Source: Diplodia intermedia (lineage: Eukaryota > Ascomycota > Dothideomycetes > Botryosphaeriales > Botryosphaeriaceae). Taken from it: DNA of 64,000 bases. This document shows, piece by piece, positions 44,710-56,525 of this stretch (its first letter is position 1; each line of letters opens with the position of its first letter). The position numbers and the translations under genes were made by a program. Under the pieces are notes generated by a model. The model did not search any database and was not told where the DNA came from. It worked only from the letters and a program-made list of their open reading frames with translations. The DNA lies in the NCBI GenBank assembly GCA_021495925.1, contig JAKEKT010000080.1, forward strand, positions 1 through 64,000, given 5' to 3'.

Positions 44710-46241
44710 CTGCATGGCAGCGATACGTCAAAGCTGTGAGGTAGTCTCCCTGGCATTTCCTTTCCATGGACACAAAAAAGGGTTACGGCTTCATGGCGGG
44801 CGCCGATGGTAGCCCGCCTCTTTTTTTTCTCATGCAAGTTTACAGTTGCTTTTCCTGCTGCCGGGTCTGCAGCATTTGCGCACTCCGCGTTTCTCTTTTC
44901 GGTTTTCTTCACGATTATTCCCCCTATATGATTTATCCACTTTATCAACTTTGGTGCGAAGCGGGCATGCGTAGGAGAAGTGGGATTTGCTAGCAGTGAG
45001 GGCCACGCGAAAGGGCGAATCGGGCAGTTTTCGAGGCATGCCATGGCTCTCGTCTTCCCTTCATCCGAAGACCATGAGTAGCGGCTTTCTGTGTAGAGGC
45101 TGCACTAGATGACCAAAATAGAGCTACATAGCCTAACTGTCCTGGCGCCCAATGCTCACAGTGATCAGATTGCTCTTGACTTGGCCAAGGTTGGAGGCGC
45201 CCGATTCATCCTATCAGCATTTGCTCCCCCTCGTCCACATGGGCGAAGGAGAGGCTGAGTAAGACTCGATGGTCGTGATCCGCTCCAACCGGTTTTAACC
45301 CGAAACGCTACCATACCGCCTGCTGACCACCCAACGGAGGTTGCAGTGCTTTGGACCATCGATCGGAGGGAGTGTGGTGGTAAAGAGAGTCACGCGGACT
45401 CAATGGAAATCATTTTCCTGATTCGCTACACCTCGGACCGTGCCGGTTAGTTCACCCTCTAGTAGCGGCGAACATAAGCCGAAAACGGAAAGCGACAGCC
45501 GACTACCAAATCACCCGTGCTGCTGCAAAGCGCCCCGACCGCCGCGGCATTAAAGGACATGATGTCGTAGGATTTTGGAGGGAGCTACCCATGCATCAGG
45601 TGGTGTTTTCGTTCCTGCGTCCGATGCGAACGGAGATTGTGGGGTTCCGCTACCCAGTAGATTCTGCACGTTCGTCCTTCAGCTGCTCACTTCTTGGGGT
45701 TCGGGCACCGATACAGTCTTAGGTGGGTGTGTTGGGCGCAAAGCGTTCTGGGCGGTGTGGGCGAGAGGCGGACGGTGGAGGTGGGGCTTTCACATGTCTT
45801 GTGTCTTCGGATTCCCTTCCTGGGAAGGTGGGGTTGGTAGTCATAGCGGGTGACAGAAGAAACGAGCCCACCCGCATCTGGCTCATAGAGATACAGCATC
45901 ATATTTTTGGACGTAGTTGTTTTCAATCTCCGAGCATAAGAGCGAGTCCTGAATGAACGCAGATTTGTCCAGACAGGGATTCAACTATCCATGTCAAATA
46001 CTCCGTCACCTGCTGTGCTAGTAAAACACTGCTTATACACACCTGTCCCATCGGCTACAAGGATGATCCTTGTCAGGCAGGCGAGCCTTGGACAAGGTCC
46101 TTTTTTGGTACTGTGCACGCCGAGACAAGGATACAATGTTGAAACAGTTGCAGTACAAATGAATCATCAAGAGCTCGCCAACTACAATGTGCTCACATGG
46201 TAAGGGACACCTGAAGCAGTGACTTCATGCTTATGGAAGGG
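44710..46241. other. Intergenic, no gene seen
   Basis: 1.53 kb between the convergent M1PDH and alpha/beta-hydrolase genes. A strong GC hairpin followed by a T run lies at 44,795-44,828. The remainder has only short, unconvincing frames. Confidence 0.5.
44795..44828 (+). terminator. Hairpin followed by T run in the M1PDH 3' region
   Basis: GGCGGGC (44,795-44,801) pairs perfectly with GCCCGCC (44,812-44,818) around a 10-nt loop, and TC plus eight T follow. It has the form of an intrinsic terminator. In a fungus it may act as a 3' UTR structure or a Pol III stop; function is unproven. Confidence 0.35.
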
Positions 46242-47214
46242 TCACCCAACGTTAGCCTTGTCTTCCGCGGGTAGAATGTCCAGTGCCGCAGGCACCCCAT
46301 TCTTAGCCGTCAGCATCCACTTCCACAAGTCGATGTTGTTGTACGTCTCCGTCCAGGAATCATGCCCTAAGTCGGGGTATCTGCTGAATTTCACATCGGC
46401 ACCGGCCTTCTTCAGCGCTGCAACCATCCGCTCACTTCGGGATATGTCGATAATGTCATCACGCTCGCCGTGATGCACCCACTGCGGGACGTGAGCAATC
46501 TGGCTGGCTCGGAGGGTGTCCCCGTAGCCGCAGATTGGAGTCAAAGTGGCAAAGCGATCGGGGGTGTGCAACGCCAACTCCCAAGTTCCGCCGCCACCCA
46601 TGGAGAAGCCAGTTAGGTGGATGCGCTGCAGGTCGATGCGGAGATGGGGGAGGACCTCGTCGAGGAGCGAGGACAAAACGGTCTCGTTCCAGCCGTAGCC
46701 GTTGCCTGGTGAGAGCGTAGTCAGGTTGACAGTACACGCAAGAGAATAAGCGACAATGTGACTTACCCATGTCGAGGACGGGAGTCAGGGTCACAAACTC
46801 TTCGGCAACTTTGCAGCAAATGTCGGGTGGAACGGGGGTGGCTGAAAGGTCAGACTTGGACGTCCGGGGGCGCAAGCGCTCGGCCATGGGGATAGTGACG
46901 CTAGGCCGAGAGCCATCCTTGAGCCTGTCATAGCAAAGGATGATCTTGGGGATGCCGTGACGCAGGCAGGCATAGGATTCGTTTGGTCCTCTTTGCGATT
47001 CGCCCGCACCATGGAGGAATATGACCACAGGCCACTGCTTGTCCTTCAGCGTAGTGTAATTTGGAGGGAGTGAGAGGAAGAAGTCGTAGCCGAAGGTGGC
47101 GGTAGAGACGGTCTGCTGGGCAAAGAGGAAGGGGATATGCTTCGTATTGGCGTATGCGTGGCCAGGGTTTTTCAGTCTAAGGAACGCGTAGGATGGATCT
47201 TGCGGATGAGGCAT
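46242..47214 (-). CDS. Alpha/beta hydrolase, esterase type
   Basis: Two exons (46,767-47,214 and 46,242-46,705; 61-nt intron with CTGAC branch), 303 residues. The fold is that of secreted or cytosolic carboxylesterase/phospholipase-like hydrolases. The segment PVVIFLHGAGESQRG (oxyanion region) lies at about 60-75. The nucleophile elbow is GFSMGG with Ser 184. WVHHGERDDII supplies the likely Asp, and DLGHDSW near the C terminus the His. No signal peptide is seen. The exact substrate is unknown. Confidence 0.86.
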
Positions 47215-47990
47215 GGTTGAATTTGCAGGAAAACATGGGGGTCGTGAGCATCTACACGGGTCAGGATTGCCGGGTTTATACTTTGATTGGCACTACCTCT
47301 GTTGACATCATGCTGAAGTCAGGGTTGCGTTTGTCGTGTCTGCGGAGCCAACACCGTTGCTCAGATGGCTCTTAGAAAAGATCAGTGGCGACGCTGCAAG
47401 ACACAGGCCCTGCCAATGGCGCATGGAGTGATGACTATGACTTGTGCACTTGTAGCGACCCCGCACTACGCCTGACAAATTCGAGGAGATGCGACTGGCA
47501 CGAAGGAGCCGTCGCAGAAAGCACATTGGAGAACTGCTGCAAGACGCAGCGGTTGGTTGACGAGGCGGCTGAGCTCTCGAGGGTGAGATGGAAGAGTGGA
47601 GTGGAGGAGATCGCAGCAGGGGACGGAAGAATTGAGCCCCGATCTCCATCGATGACGATGCCACTCTTCCTACCTTGGTAAGTCTGGACGCATTTGCCCG
47701 CGGGCGGACTGGGATCCAGCTGCCTATCTAAGTAAACACGTCTGTGAGGCAGATGCAGGTTGGCTCAATTATTCTGTCGTCGGCTGTGCGATGATCGACA
47801 GACGAAGCTTGTGGGCCCCGGCACCTTACCCGTCTTGGCAAAGCGGCGGGCCGATCGTGCAGGGAGGCAGGCACGATGCTGTCATGCAGCACACAAGCTT
47901 GTCACCCTCTCTCCTCGCACCCTCTCCTCCGCTTTCTGATCGCACCCCCGCCCGCCATATCCCATTGCCCAGCGACATCGCTACGCAGCC
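47215..47990. promoter_or_regulatory. Divergent promoter region
   Basis: 776 bp between the esterase and the PNS1-type gene. Overlapping open frames on both strands at 47,308-47,681 lack family resemblance. The end before 47,991 is CT-rich. Confidence 0.5.
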
Positions 47991-49751
47991 ATGGCATCCA
48001 ACGGCGCGGCCGGAGACTACTACCAACAGCCACAACAGGCCTACTACAATGGCCACAGCAACAGCGCGCCCTATCCGGAGCCCAACGAGCCCGCCAAACA
48101 GTACGCTCAGCCGCCTCCGAACTACGGCCAGAATTACCCTCCGCCAAACGGTCCTCCCCCCAGTGGCGCATACGCCGAGAAGCCGACATTCGACCAGGCG
48201 TTCAAGCTGGACAAACCCAAATACAATGACTTGTGGGCCGGCATTTTGGTACGCGCACGCCCCCACTACGCCGTGACCCCTGGCGACTGCGCGCTGACCC
48301 TGCATCTAGTTCATCGCTGTCTTCTTGGGCTTCGTCGTCGTGTCTGGCATCGCAATTCAGGGATACTGTGAGTGCTACAGCCCAACGGGACGCTCAAACT
48401 ACCGCCCTCGCTAACGCGCCCAGCTCACACCAAGGGTTTCAATGGCGGCGGCATCTACGATGGCGCAAACCACTTTGGCCTCACCACCAACACCATTGTT
48501 CTTTTCGTCTTCTGTCTCTGCGTTGCCATCGTCTTCAGCTATGCCTACGTCTGGCTCGCCCGCGCCTTTACCAAGCAGTTCATCTGGATCACCGGCATCC
48601 TGAACATCATATTCGGCTTCGTCACCGCCATCTACATGCTATCGCGCCACTATTGGTCCGGCGGCATCGTCTTTCTGCTCTTTTCCATCTTCATGATCAT
48701 CGCTTTCGTCAGCTGGATTCCGCGCATTCCCTTCAGTGCCCTGATGCTGCAGACTGCCATTGATGTTTCCAAGAATTACGGCCACGTCTACTTGGTCAGC
48801 GCAATCGGCGGCCTGATCGGCGCGGCCTTTGGCGCCTGGTACTCCGTGACCCTTGTCGCCGTTTACGTCAAGTATGAGCCAGGAAACAACCCTGCCTGCA
48901 GCACTGGTGCGGGCGGTTGCGGCAAAGGCAAGGTCATCGGTCTTTTGGTCTTCATCACTTTCGCTGCCTACTGGATCTCCGAGTGGCTCAAGAACACCAT
49001 CCACACAACCATCTCTGGTGTATACGGCTCATGGTATTTTTGCTCCCACAACTTCCCCAAGGGTGCAACCAGGGGAGCTCTCAAGCGTTCCATGACATAC
49101 AGCTTCGGATCTATAAGCTTTGGCAGCCTGATCGTCGCTATAATCAACTGCCTGCGCCAGCTTTGCTCAATTGCGCAACAGCAAGAAGCTGCTGAGGGCA
49201 ACCTCGTTGGCTCCATCCTCTTCTGCGTCCTCGGGTGCATCATCGGAATCCTCGATTGGGCCGTTCAGTTCCTCAATCGCTACGCCTTTTCGCACATTGC
49301 CCTGTACGGCAAGGCATACATCCCTGCTGCCAAGGACACTTGGACGTGAGTGGTTTCCCACACTCGTATCTGACAAAACTTCTGACCCGTTGACAGAATG
49401 ATTAAGAGCCGTGGTATTGACGCTCTTGTTAACGAATGCCTCATCGGCCCCGTCCTCGGTATGGGCGCCACATTCATCGCCTATGCCTGTGCGCTGCTCG
49501 CATATCTCTATCTCATCTTCACCTCACCCGCCTATAACCAAGATGGCGCCTACACCCCTGTGGTGATCGCCTTCGCCTTTCTTATCGGTCTGCAGATCTG
49601 CAACATCTTCACGACTCCGCTGAGCAGCGGGATTGACACCATCTTCGTTGCCTGTGCCTGGGATCCCGAGGTGCTCATGCGGGATCACCCGGACCTCTAC
49701 GCCCGTATGATCAGCGTTTACCCCCACGTCCAGCAGGCCATCCATGCCTAA
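47991..49751 (+). CDS. PNS1: Choline transporter-like protein, PNS1 type
   Basis: Four exons (47,991-48,248; 48,310-48,367; 48,424-49,345; 49,397-49,751), 530 residues. This plasma-membrane protein belongs to the CTL/SLC44 group; transport by the yeast homologue is not proven. The N-terminal 80 residues are cytosolic and rich in Tyr, Pro, Gln and Asn (YYQQPQQAYYNG). About ten membrane helices follow, for instance TIVLFVFCLCVAIVFSYAYVW, ILNIIFGFVTAIYML and GLLVFITFAAYWISEW. The conserved SHNFPKGATRGALKRSMTYSFGSI and CIIGILDWAVQFLNRYAFS stretches define the family. Exon 2 is only 58 nt and supplies part of the first helix (FIAVFLGFVVVSGIAIQGY). Confidence 0.95.
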
Positions 49752-50442
49752 ATTGGTTGGCGAATCGCGCATCCTCTCTCCGCCCCTATCTTCGCCGTCT
49801 GCCCAAGACGCGATGCGCCGCAGGGCTCCGTCATGGAAAAGCTAAATCTCGGTGGCCTGCACGCCGTCTTCTGATCTCTGAGAGCGTTACGCGCACAACT
49901 CAGCAGAAGTGATCCCGGGTATCACAATCTCGGACGGCTACTATTGTGCTATTTCTCTAATGATTCTCACGAGGAAATACGGTTCGCGTTGCAGTCCAAG
50001 GGCGACAATGGATCCTTTGCGATCTGTAACGTGAGGGCAACGTGATACCCTTACTTTTACGACTCTACTGACCTTGTAATGTTTTCTTCTTCCATTCGCT
50101 TCCTGAGAAGTATGTAATGTGATTGTTGTTAATTAGTGCGTCGTTTGCGTAGTATTGGAGAAGAAATAATCGACGGGATCGCATTTGAATGCAAGGCGGA
50201 TAATTCATTCCCGAACAACCTGTTGCTGTTTTATTCACGCCATGCTACGGTAGTGCTGTTGAACTACACCATCTCTTAAGTGCATCTGAAGATGCAGAAC
50301 AAAAAGTAGGCGGTGTACCGGGTGTTAAAGTCCCGGGTTGCGCCGCCCTGGATGCCATTACAAAGGCATTCAAACATCGGCAACCACCATTCTCGCCGGC
50401 AAATCCTTTGACCTCGCTTCTTTCGCGAAGTCTCACTAAGTT
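49752..50442. other. Convergent 3' intergenic region
   Basis: 691 bp between the stops of PNS1 and the adenosine-deaminase-like gene. No gene seen. Confidence 0.55.
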
Positions 50443-52239
50443 CTACTTGTTCTCACTCTCGGCCCCATAAGTCTCCACAATCCACCCGCAGAACTCCTCC
50501 CACTGCTCCTCAAAGACTCGCTCTGCCTCCTGCCTCTCCGCATCAGGCATGCAGCTGTATTCCAAACTCCACCTAGCCAACTTCCTCCAGCCTCTTAAGT
50601 CCATACCCCCCGCTTCTCCATCCCCACAACCAGCACCGGACATGACTTGATACCATTCATGACTCATGCTCGCCTCCCAGCAACCGGGGTCATCCGTATT
50701 GATGGTGCACGGCACACACTGGGCCAACAAGATAGGTAGGGGGTGGTTGCGGATGCCCGAGGGCGCGAGACCGAGGACCTCGTTGGAGATGGGGCAGGTT
50801 TCGATGGCGATGTTACGGGCGCGGCAGAGCTGGAGGAGGTAAGGGTGGTGCTGCGGTAGGGCGAAGGCGTGGCCGATGCGCTTGGCAGAGAGGAGGACGG
50901 CGTCATAGAGATTTTGGGAGGTGAAAGTTTGGATGGTCTCGCCGGCGTGGAAGATAAATGGGATGTCGAGACCGAGCGAGTCGCAGTGGGTGCGGAAGTC
51001 GAGGAGCTCTTGGATCCAGTGGAGGTGTGAATGGCCGTCGTCTTCTTGGCCTGTCGATGCGCCCATGTGAGTCAGTCAGGCGACGCTTTCTGGTGGGAGT
51101 TTTATCAGTCTTTACGGACACCGACGTATCACGAACCTTGCATGTCGAATCCTGCGTTACCGTCAGCTCCGGCTTCCAGTGCAATAGTGAGGAGGGGCGG
51201 AGCACTAACCACAAATCAGATCCGGATACTTCTGCTTCAGCTCAACACAGTCGTTCATCATCCAACGCATATTCTCCCGTTCACACAAACGAAAGCTCCC
51301 GTAGATGAACCTTACTCCCCAGAACACCATCCGTTCAGCCCGGATCCGCGGTACCTCCTCCTCCAGCACCTCCTTCAACAGGCCCACCATTTCCTTCCTG
51401 TCCAGCTCCCTACTTCCGTCATCCGTCATGACGAAGAACTGCCAGTGCATCGGGATCCTGATCTCAGCATAGCTAACCCCATCGCGTGCGAGGTGCCACA
51501 GCACCCGCTTGAAATGGCCCTTCCACGCGCTCGTGTACGCGACAAGGCCACGCAGCACGGCGAATGACCGCTTGAACAACGCCCAAATGCCGTCGACGGT
51601 CTGCTCAGGCGCGTACGCCCGCTCCGCACGCAGCACGATCTTGCCGCGAAGCCAGCGCTCTGCCTCGGCTCGTCCGCCGGGGAACTCCTGCAGGAAGCGC
51701 GTGTACGGCATCCACGAGCCGGCGACGTACGTCGGCGAGAAGACGCCGACGTTGTCGTGCGCGAGAGCCAAGTCGGCGGCCGGCAACACCGCGAAGGTCG
51801 GCAGTGCTGCGGCGAAGAAGGCGGCGTGCGTCAGCGGCGCATCAGTGCGGACGCACATGTGCGGATTGCGCTGCGCGTCCGCCAGCAGGTGTTCCGGCGG
51901 CAGCATGGCGTCGAAGTGGCAGTGCAACAGGGCGCCTTTGGGTGCGCGGGCGGCAATGGCGAAGATCTTGGATTCTGCGATGGTCGGAAGGCCGTGGAGG
52001 AACCTATGGCCTAGCTCGAAGCCTGCGCCGGTTGGATGGACGGTGTGAAGCTCTGCCTGGTCTTGCTCTTTCAGAGCGGCGAGGATGGCATTGGCGTGGG
52101 TTTCGACGGGGGTGGAGGGGGAGAGGTCCGCTGTGAAGGATTGGGCGCGCTCAGCGGCGACGAGGGCCGCGCGCGCGGTCATGTACTCGTCTTTGGTGGC
52201 GTAACGGTGGCCCACGGGGGGAGGGGTGTATTCAGTCAT
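50443..52239 (-). CDS. Adenosine deaminase, ADGF/CECR1 type
   Basis: Predicted to deaminate adenosine or 2'-deoxyadenosine with bound zinc. Exons are 51,210-52,239, 51,137-51,151 (15 nt) and 50,443-51,050, giving 550 residues. The micro-exon contributes FDMQ in the conserved ICGFDMQGQEDDG junction. Zinc ligands HCH are at 106-108 in ALLHCHFDA. HAGET (383-387) carries the catalytic Glu; KRIGHAF supplies the next His (409); ISNEVLG and INTDDPGC (Asp 468/469) complete the site. SLEYSC near the end is characteristic of the ADGF branch. No clear signal peptide, unlike secreted animal ADGFs. Confidence 0.94.
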
Positions 52240-53636
52240 TTTGGGCTACAAGATGGGTGTGGTTGGCAAGGAGTGGGCGACCGTATGAGTATTTGAGGTT
52301 CTGATTTCCGATTGTGAGATGATGCTGACATGCATGCGTGCACGAGGCGTGAGACGGTCACCAAACTAGCGTGGTGGATACGGCGATTAGCATTTCGCAG
52401 CGGTGACTGTTCGCCCACCGGAGATCCTACGGAAAGGTGGGGTAGCCACCTTCCTGATCCGGGAGACACACCGGAACAATGCAAACATGAAAATCTAGCA
52501 TCTAATCAGCATGTATGTGTATTGCTTACTGCATGTACGATAACATTCATATGCTTGGCCGGATACAGTGGGTTGCTGTATGCGAAGTCAGAAGCTAAGG
52601 CAAACTTCATATTCTCGGAGGTAGTATGCCCGCGTGGTAACTATTGTATGCTTCAATTCGACAACCGTATTCACCGTGTTGCCTGTTAGTAGAGTCCCCT
52701 CAGGTGGGAGGCTAGATACGTGGCAAACGTCTTGCCATTTTGCGTCTCCTGAAAGGAAGCATCACTCGAGCTTCTCATTCGGTATGCCATTTTGTTATCA
52801 TGTAGACATTAAAGAAGCTGTCATCACACAGTCACAAATTAGCCTTTGTTGACCTTCAGCAGACACTCGCGCATTAGAATCATGTCACCTCTTCTTTCAA
52901 ACGTGACTGCGGTGCACTGCATATCGTACAACTACCAGAGGGTCCCCTGCCACCGAGAATTGTCATTTTCGTAGCACACCGACTCAAGCTTTTGCTGTCA
53001 CCTGCAGGTCCCCTCTTCTTGCGATCCCACCCATGGCTTCTCTGGCAATCCATCACAACCACACAGCAGCGCGCTAGGGATGTCATTCGCGTGCGGGCCA
53101 GCGTTTTGGGATGTGCGACCTCAGGCCGTCGAACGTAGCACTGATAGAGCAAGGGCATCTATACCCGCAACCCCATTGGTAGGGGCGGTTATGAACTTGA
53201 TTAAATTAACGCACATGAGCTGTTCTTTCTGCTTTGGGGAAGCCGCATTTACTCCCAAGAAGCGGCTGGCAGGAAAGTAAAGGGCGAAAACAGCAGCAAT
53301 GCAAGTCAACGGAGCGGTGAAGGAGGGGAACACCGTCAGTGGCAGTCTCATCAGTTACCAATGCCGAAGCCAAGAAACCATGGAATGTATGTCATCCGTC
53401 ATGCATACTATTATTGACCCCGAGCGGTCTGTATATAGCAACCTTAAGAAGTGCCCACTATCCATATCGCACCGCTAGAAGAAAGAAGCTTTCACCATCT
53501 GTGTAGAAAGAAAATAGTAAGCAAATCCGAAGGCCGATCTTCGGCCTCGAAATACGGTTCCTTCATGAACTGGGGATGGAGTGACCCGGAACAGGGACGC
53601 AATCATGTCGCACTGTACGGCGCATCTGGCCACAGG
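52240..53636. other. Intergenic, no gene seen
   Basis: 1.4 kb between the adenosine deaminase start and the sugar-porter stop, both on the minus strand. Only short unconvincing frames. It holds the deaminase promoter and the porter 3' UTR. Confidence 0.5.
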
Positions 53637-55540
53637 TCAGATGCCACTCTCCCTGATCTGACCCCCATTCTTCTTGTCGGAGCCAAGAGAGCTGGAAGAA
53701 GGGCGACGGTAGACGTTGCCGAGCTTTGCTTCGTTGTCGTTCCTGAACGCCTCAGGCTGTCCGGCCCTCTCAAGAGATAGACCACGGGTCTCTGTGGCAA
53801 GTATGATGGTGCCAAATCCGATGATAATGTCGAACAGTCCCCAGAGCAGGAATGTGCCCCTGTTCCTCTGTGTCAGTACTACACAATGATCATTGGGTCC
53901 GCGTGCTTGGGAGTTGGGTCTCGTGTTTGCTAGCCGGTTGACCGGAATATTGGTGCGACTTACCAGCCCATGCTATCGATCATGTATGGCGTGGAAATTG
54001 TGAACACGAAGTTGAAGAGCCACTGGCTGGACACACCAACAGCGACACCGACTTCACGGTAACGGTTCGAAAAGAGCCTGTCCCATCGTAAGCTGACTGG
54101 AGCGCAACACATACATTGCATGAAGGAGTGCAAGACTTACTCGCTGCAGTAGGGCCACGGCAACGGACCCCAGGAAAAGTTGTAGATCATCACAAAGAGA
54201 TAGATCATGGCAACTGTAGCCTTGGCAGCAGGTGGAACGTCCTTTGCCGCGCCGGAGTCGATGGGCTTGTTCTTGAGCACGGCAGCAGTCACGATCTGAG
54301 TCGCAGCCATCGCGAAGGCGCCAGAAGCCAGATTGAACTTCCGCGTGAAACGGTCGGCCGCAAGGCAGACAAAGGCAAAGCATGCGATAACTTTGACGGC
54401 CCCGAAAATACCGCTCAAGAGCAGGCTGCGGGTCTCGTCGTCGCCAGTGAGCAGGCTGAAGTACTGCGGACTGTAGTACGCGAAAGCGGTGGCACCGGTA
54501 GCTTGCTGAGCCAGGAAAAGCGCGAAAGCAGCCGAGAGCCTCTTCAAAACGGATCCGTGAAGGAATTCTGAGAAGGGTCAGAGATTGGACCATTGATACA
54601 GATAGGCAACGTACCAGTCCAGTGAAGACCCTCGGTTGCGTGATGCTCTGCCCTGACCGCCATTGAAATCTCCGCTAACTCATTGGCGACCTCGGGACCG
54701 TCTGAAGCACGAACCCACTGGAGGTTTGCCTTGGCCTCTTCCATGCGGTCTTTGGTGATAAGCCAGCGAGGGCTTTCCTTCACCGTCAGCATTCCGATAG
54801 CGAGCAGGCCCGAGAATAGGATCTGGAGGCCAACTGGGGTCTGCCATTGGCTCTCGGTGCTTTCCATGTTAACTTTCACACCATAGTCAACCCAGTAGGA
54901 CGTGAAGATGCCTTTGGTATTTAGTTAGCCATGCAATGGTCGGCTGCATGGACGGCGACATACCAAGAGTGTAGGCCATCTGGAAAAAGCTGCCAAGGCG
55001 ACCGCGGATCTCCTTGGGGGACATCTCTGCGTTGTACTGGGGCACGACGACCGTCATGGCGCCGAGTCCAAGGCCAGAGATGACGCGACCGACGTAGAAG
55101 CAGGCAAGGCTGTGCGAAGGTACGGTCTGCATCATGGCGCCAATGCAGAACACGACGGAGCCGACGAATATGGAAGACTTGCGGCCATACTTGCGCGACA
55201 GGGGAATGCTAAGGGGGCATGCAACAAAGGCACCAAGCTGCTGCAGAGAAACGCAGAGTGAGGAGACATGGGTCTTCTGGGCCTTGGTGAAGTTGAAGTG
55301 ATCTTGGAAGGAGGTCAAGGTGAGGACACCGCCTACGAAGGTCAGTCTGCGGCGATGCGATAGCCCGGGAAGCGGGTGACGTTACCGACGCTGCATCAAG
55401 CATTAGTGGACGGGATTTTGGTAGGTTGCGGGGAAGAAGACGGGAGCTACTCACATGCCAGAATCGTAACCGAAGAGGAAGCCAGCGATGCAGGCGATGG
55501 CGCCTACATAGTAAGCGTAGAGCGTGCCGCGGGAGGCCAT
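53637..55540 (-). CDS. MFS sugar porter (hexose/quinate-like)
   Basis: Twelve-helix proton-linked sugar transporter of the plasma membrane. Seven exons: 55,455-55,540; 55,386-55,390 (5 nt); 54,964-55,332; 54,615-54,911; 54,141-54,567; 53,964-54,077; 53,637-53,859; total 506 residues. The 5-nt exon CGTCG is needed to read GYDSGIVGGVLT, the first family motif. Other signatures are SRKYGRKSS, GRVISGLGLG, KESPRWLITKDR, PYCSELFSNRYREVGVAVGVSSQWLFNFVF and ATETRGLSLE, the PETKG-type end. It ends in a hydrophilic tail. The YCSELF/TPYMIDSMGWGTFL part resembles quinate-permease-like porters, but the substrate cannot be fixed. It is divergent from the sulfatase gene. Confidence 0.93.
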
Positions 55541-56525
55541 GATGCAAGCTTACAGCACAGGGCCACGGGATAGAGATTGCTGTAGCGCGGAGGCGGGTGC
55601 CTGTCGGGAACGAAAATCTTGAGCAAGCGAGTAGTGTAAGTGAGGTCAGACACAGGAGGCTCTGGGGTGTCGGGTCTTACGAAGACCATGCCGGGCGCTA
55701 GCTTTTGTTCCATCGAATCCATGCCAAGCTGCGGGCGACGTTGCAATGCGAATCAGGCGCTCAGCAGGGTTGGCAGTGGGCGTAAGCTTGCGCAACCTTG
55801 TCGGCGGGAGCGGCGTGCGCGGCGTGGAAGCGGCACTTGGCGACGGAGGACCGCGTGAGGATGGCGCGGACGCGCGAGTGGCTTCTGGGCACAACTGCGA
55901 TTGGTCGGGTGAAGTGGAAGTTTTGGGTCGGAGCGAGCAGGCATAGGATGTTGTGATGAGCCGCAAGTGTTGCGCGATCAGGGCGGCCGAACGGGGCCTA
56001 GCGCGGGCCTGAGGGAAACGCGGGGAAGGCGCATCCCTGCACGCACGCGCCCCGCGGTCACAAGAACAAGCGCCTGCTGCTGCTGACCGCCCGCCCGCCT
56101 AGAGCAAGGCCCGCCGCTATCTGGTCAAGCCGGAGCACGCCAGCGACCCTGCGGCCCATAAATTGTTCGCAGCTTCCGCGCCGCCTCCGCTGACGACGCC
56201 CCGACCGTCGAACAAGCAAATACAGGCGGATCGCCAGTGGCTGCCGTGGGGCCAAGCATCGCATCCCCGAACACCTCGACGCTGCCGGCCTGACTCGGCG
56301 GACTATCATGCGGCAGACCATGTTTCGACGCATCCTTTCCCTGCCAATGCCCCTACCCGTCACTCCCCACCGCCCGCGCGGCCGCCCGTGTTGACGCAGC
56401 TCGAGGAGCTTATGTGGCCCTCTACCCCTCACCTTAATCCCGCACCCCAATTCCTCAGCTCTCGCCCTCCTCCTTGCGCGCACATTTGCCGGCTCCAGCG
56501 CTCTCTCCCTTGCACAAGTCCAACC
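55541..56525. promoter_or_regulatory. Divergent promoter region sugar porter/sulfatase
   Basis: 985 bp shared by two divergent genes. Open frames on both strands (55,646-55,966 minus, 56,058-56,726 minus) show no family features. Nothing else is supported. Confidence 0.5.

Noticed and set aside
43768..44715. 315-codon minus-strand frame opposite M1PDH
   Set aside because: Shadow of the coding strand; M1PDH is unambiguous.
47308..47681. Open frames on both strands between the esterase and PNS1
   Set aside because: Mutual shadows without motif, good start context or introns.
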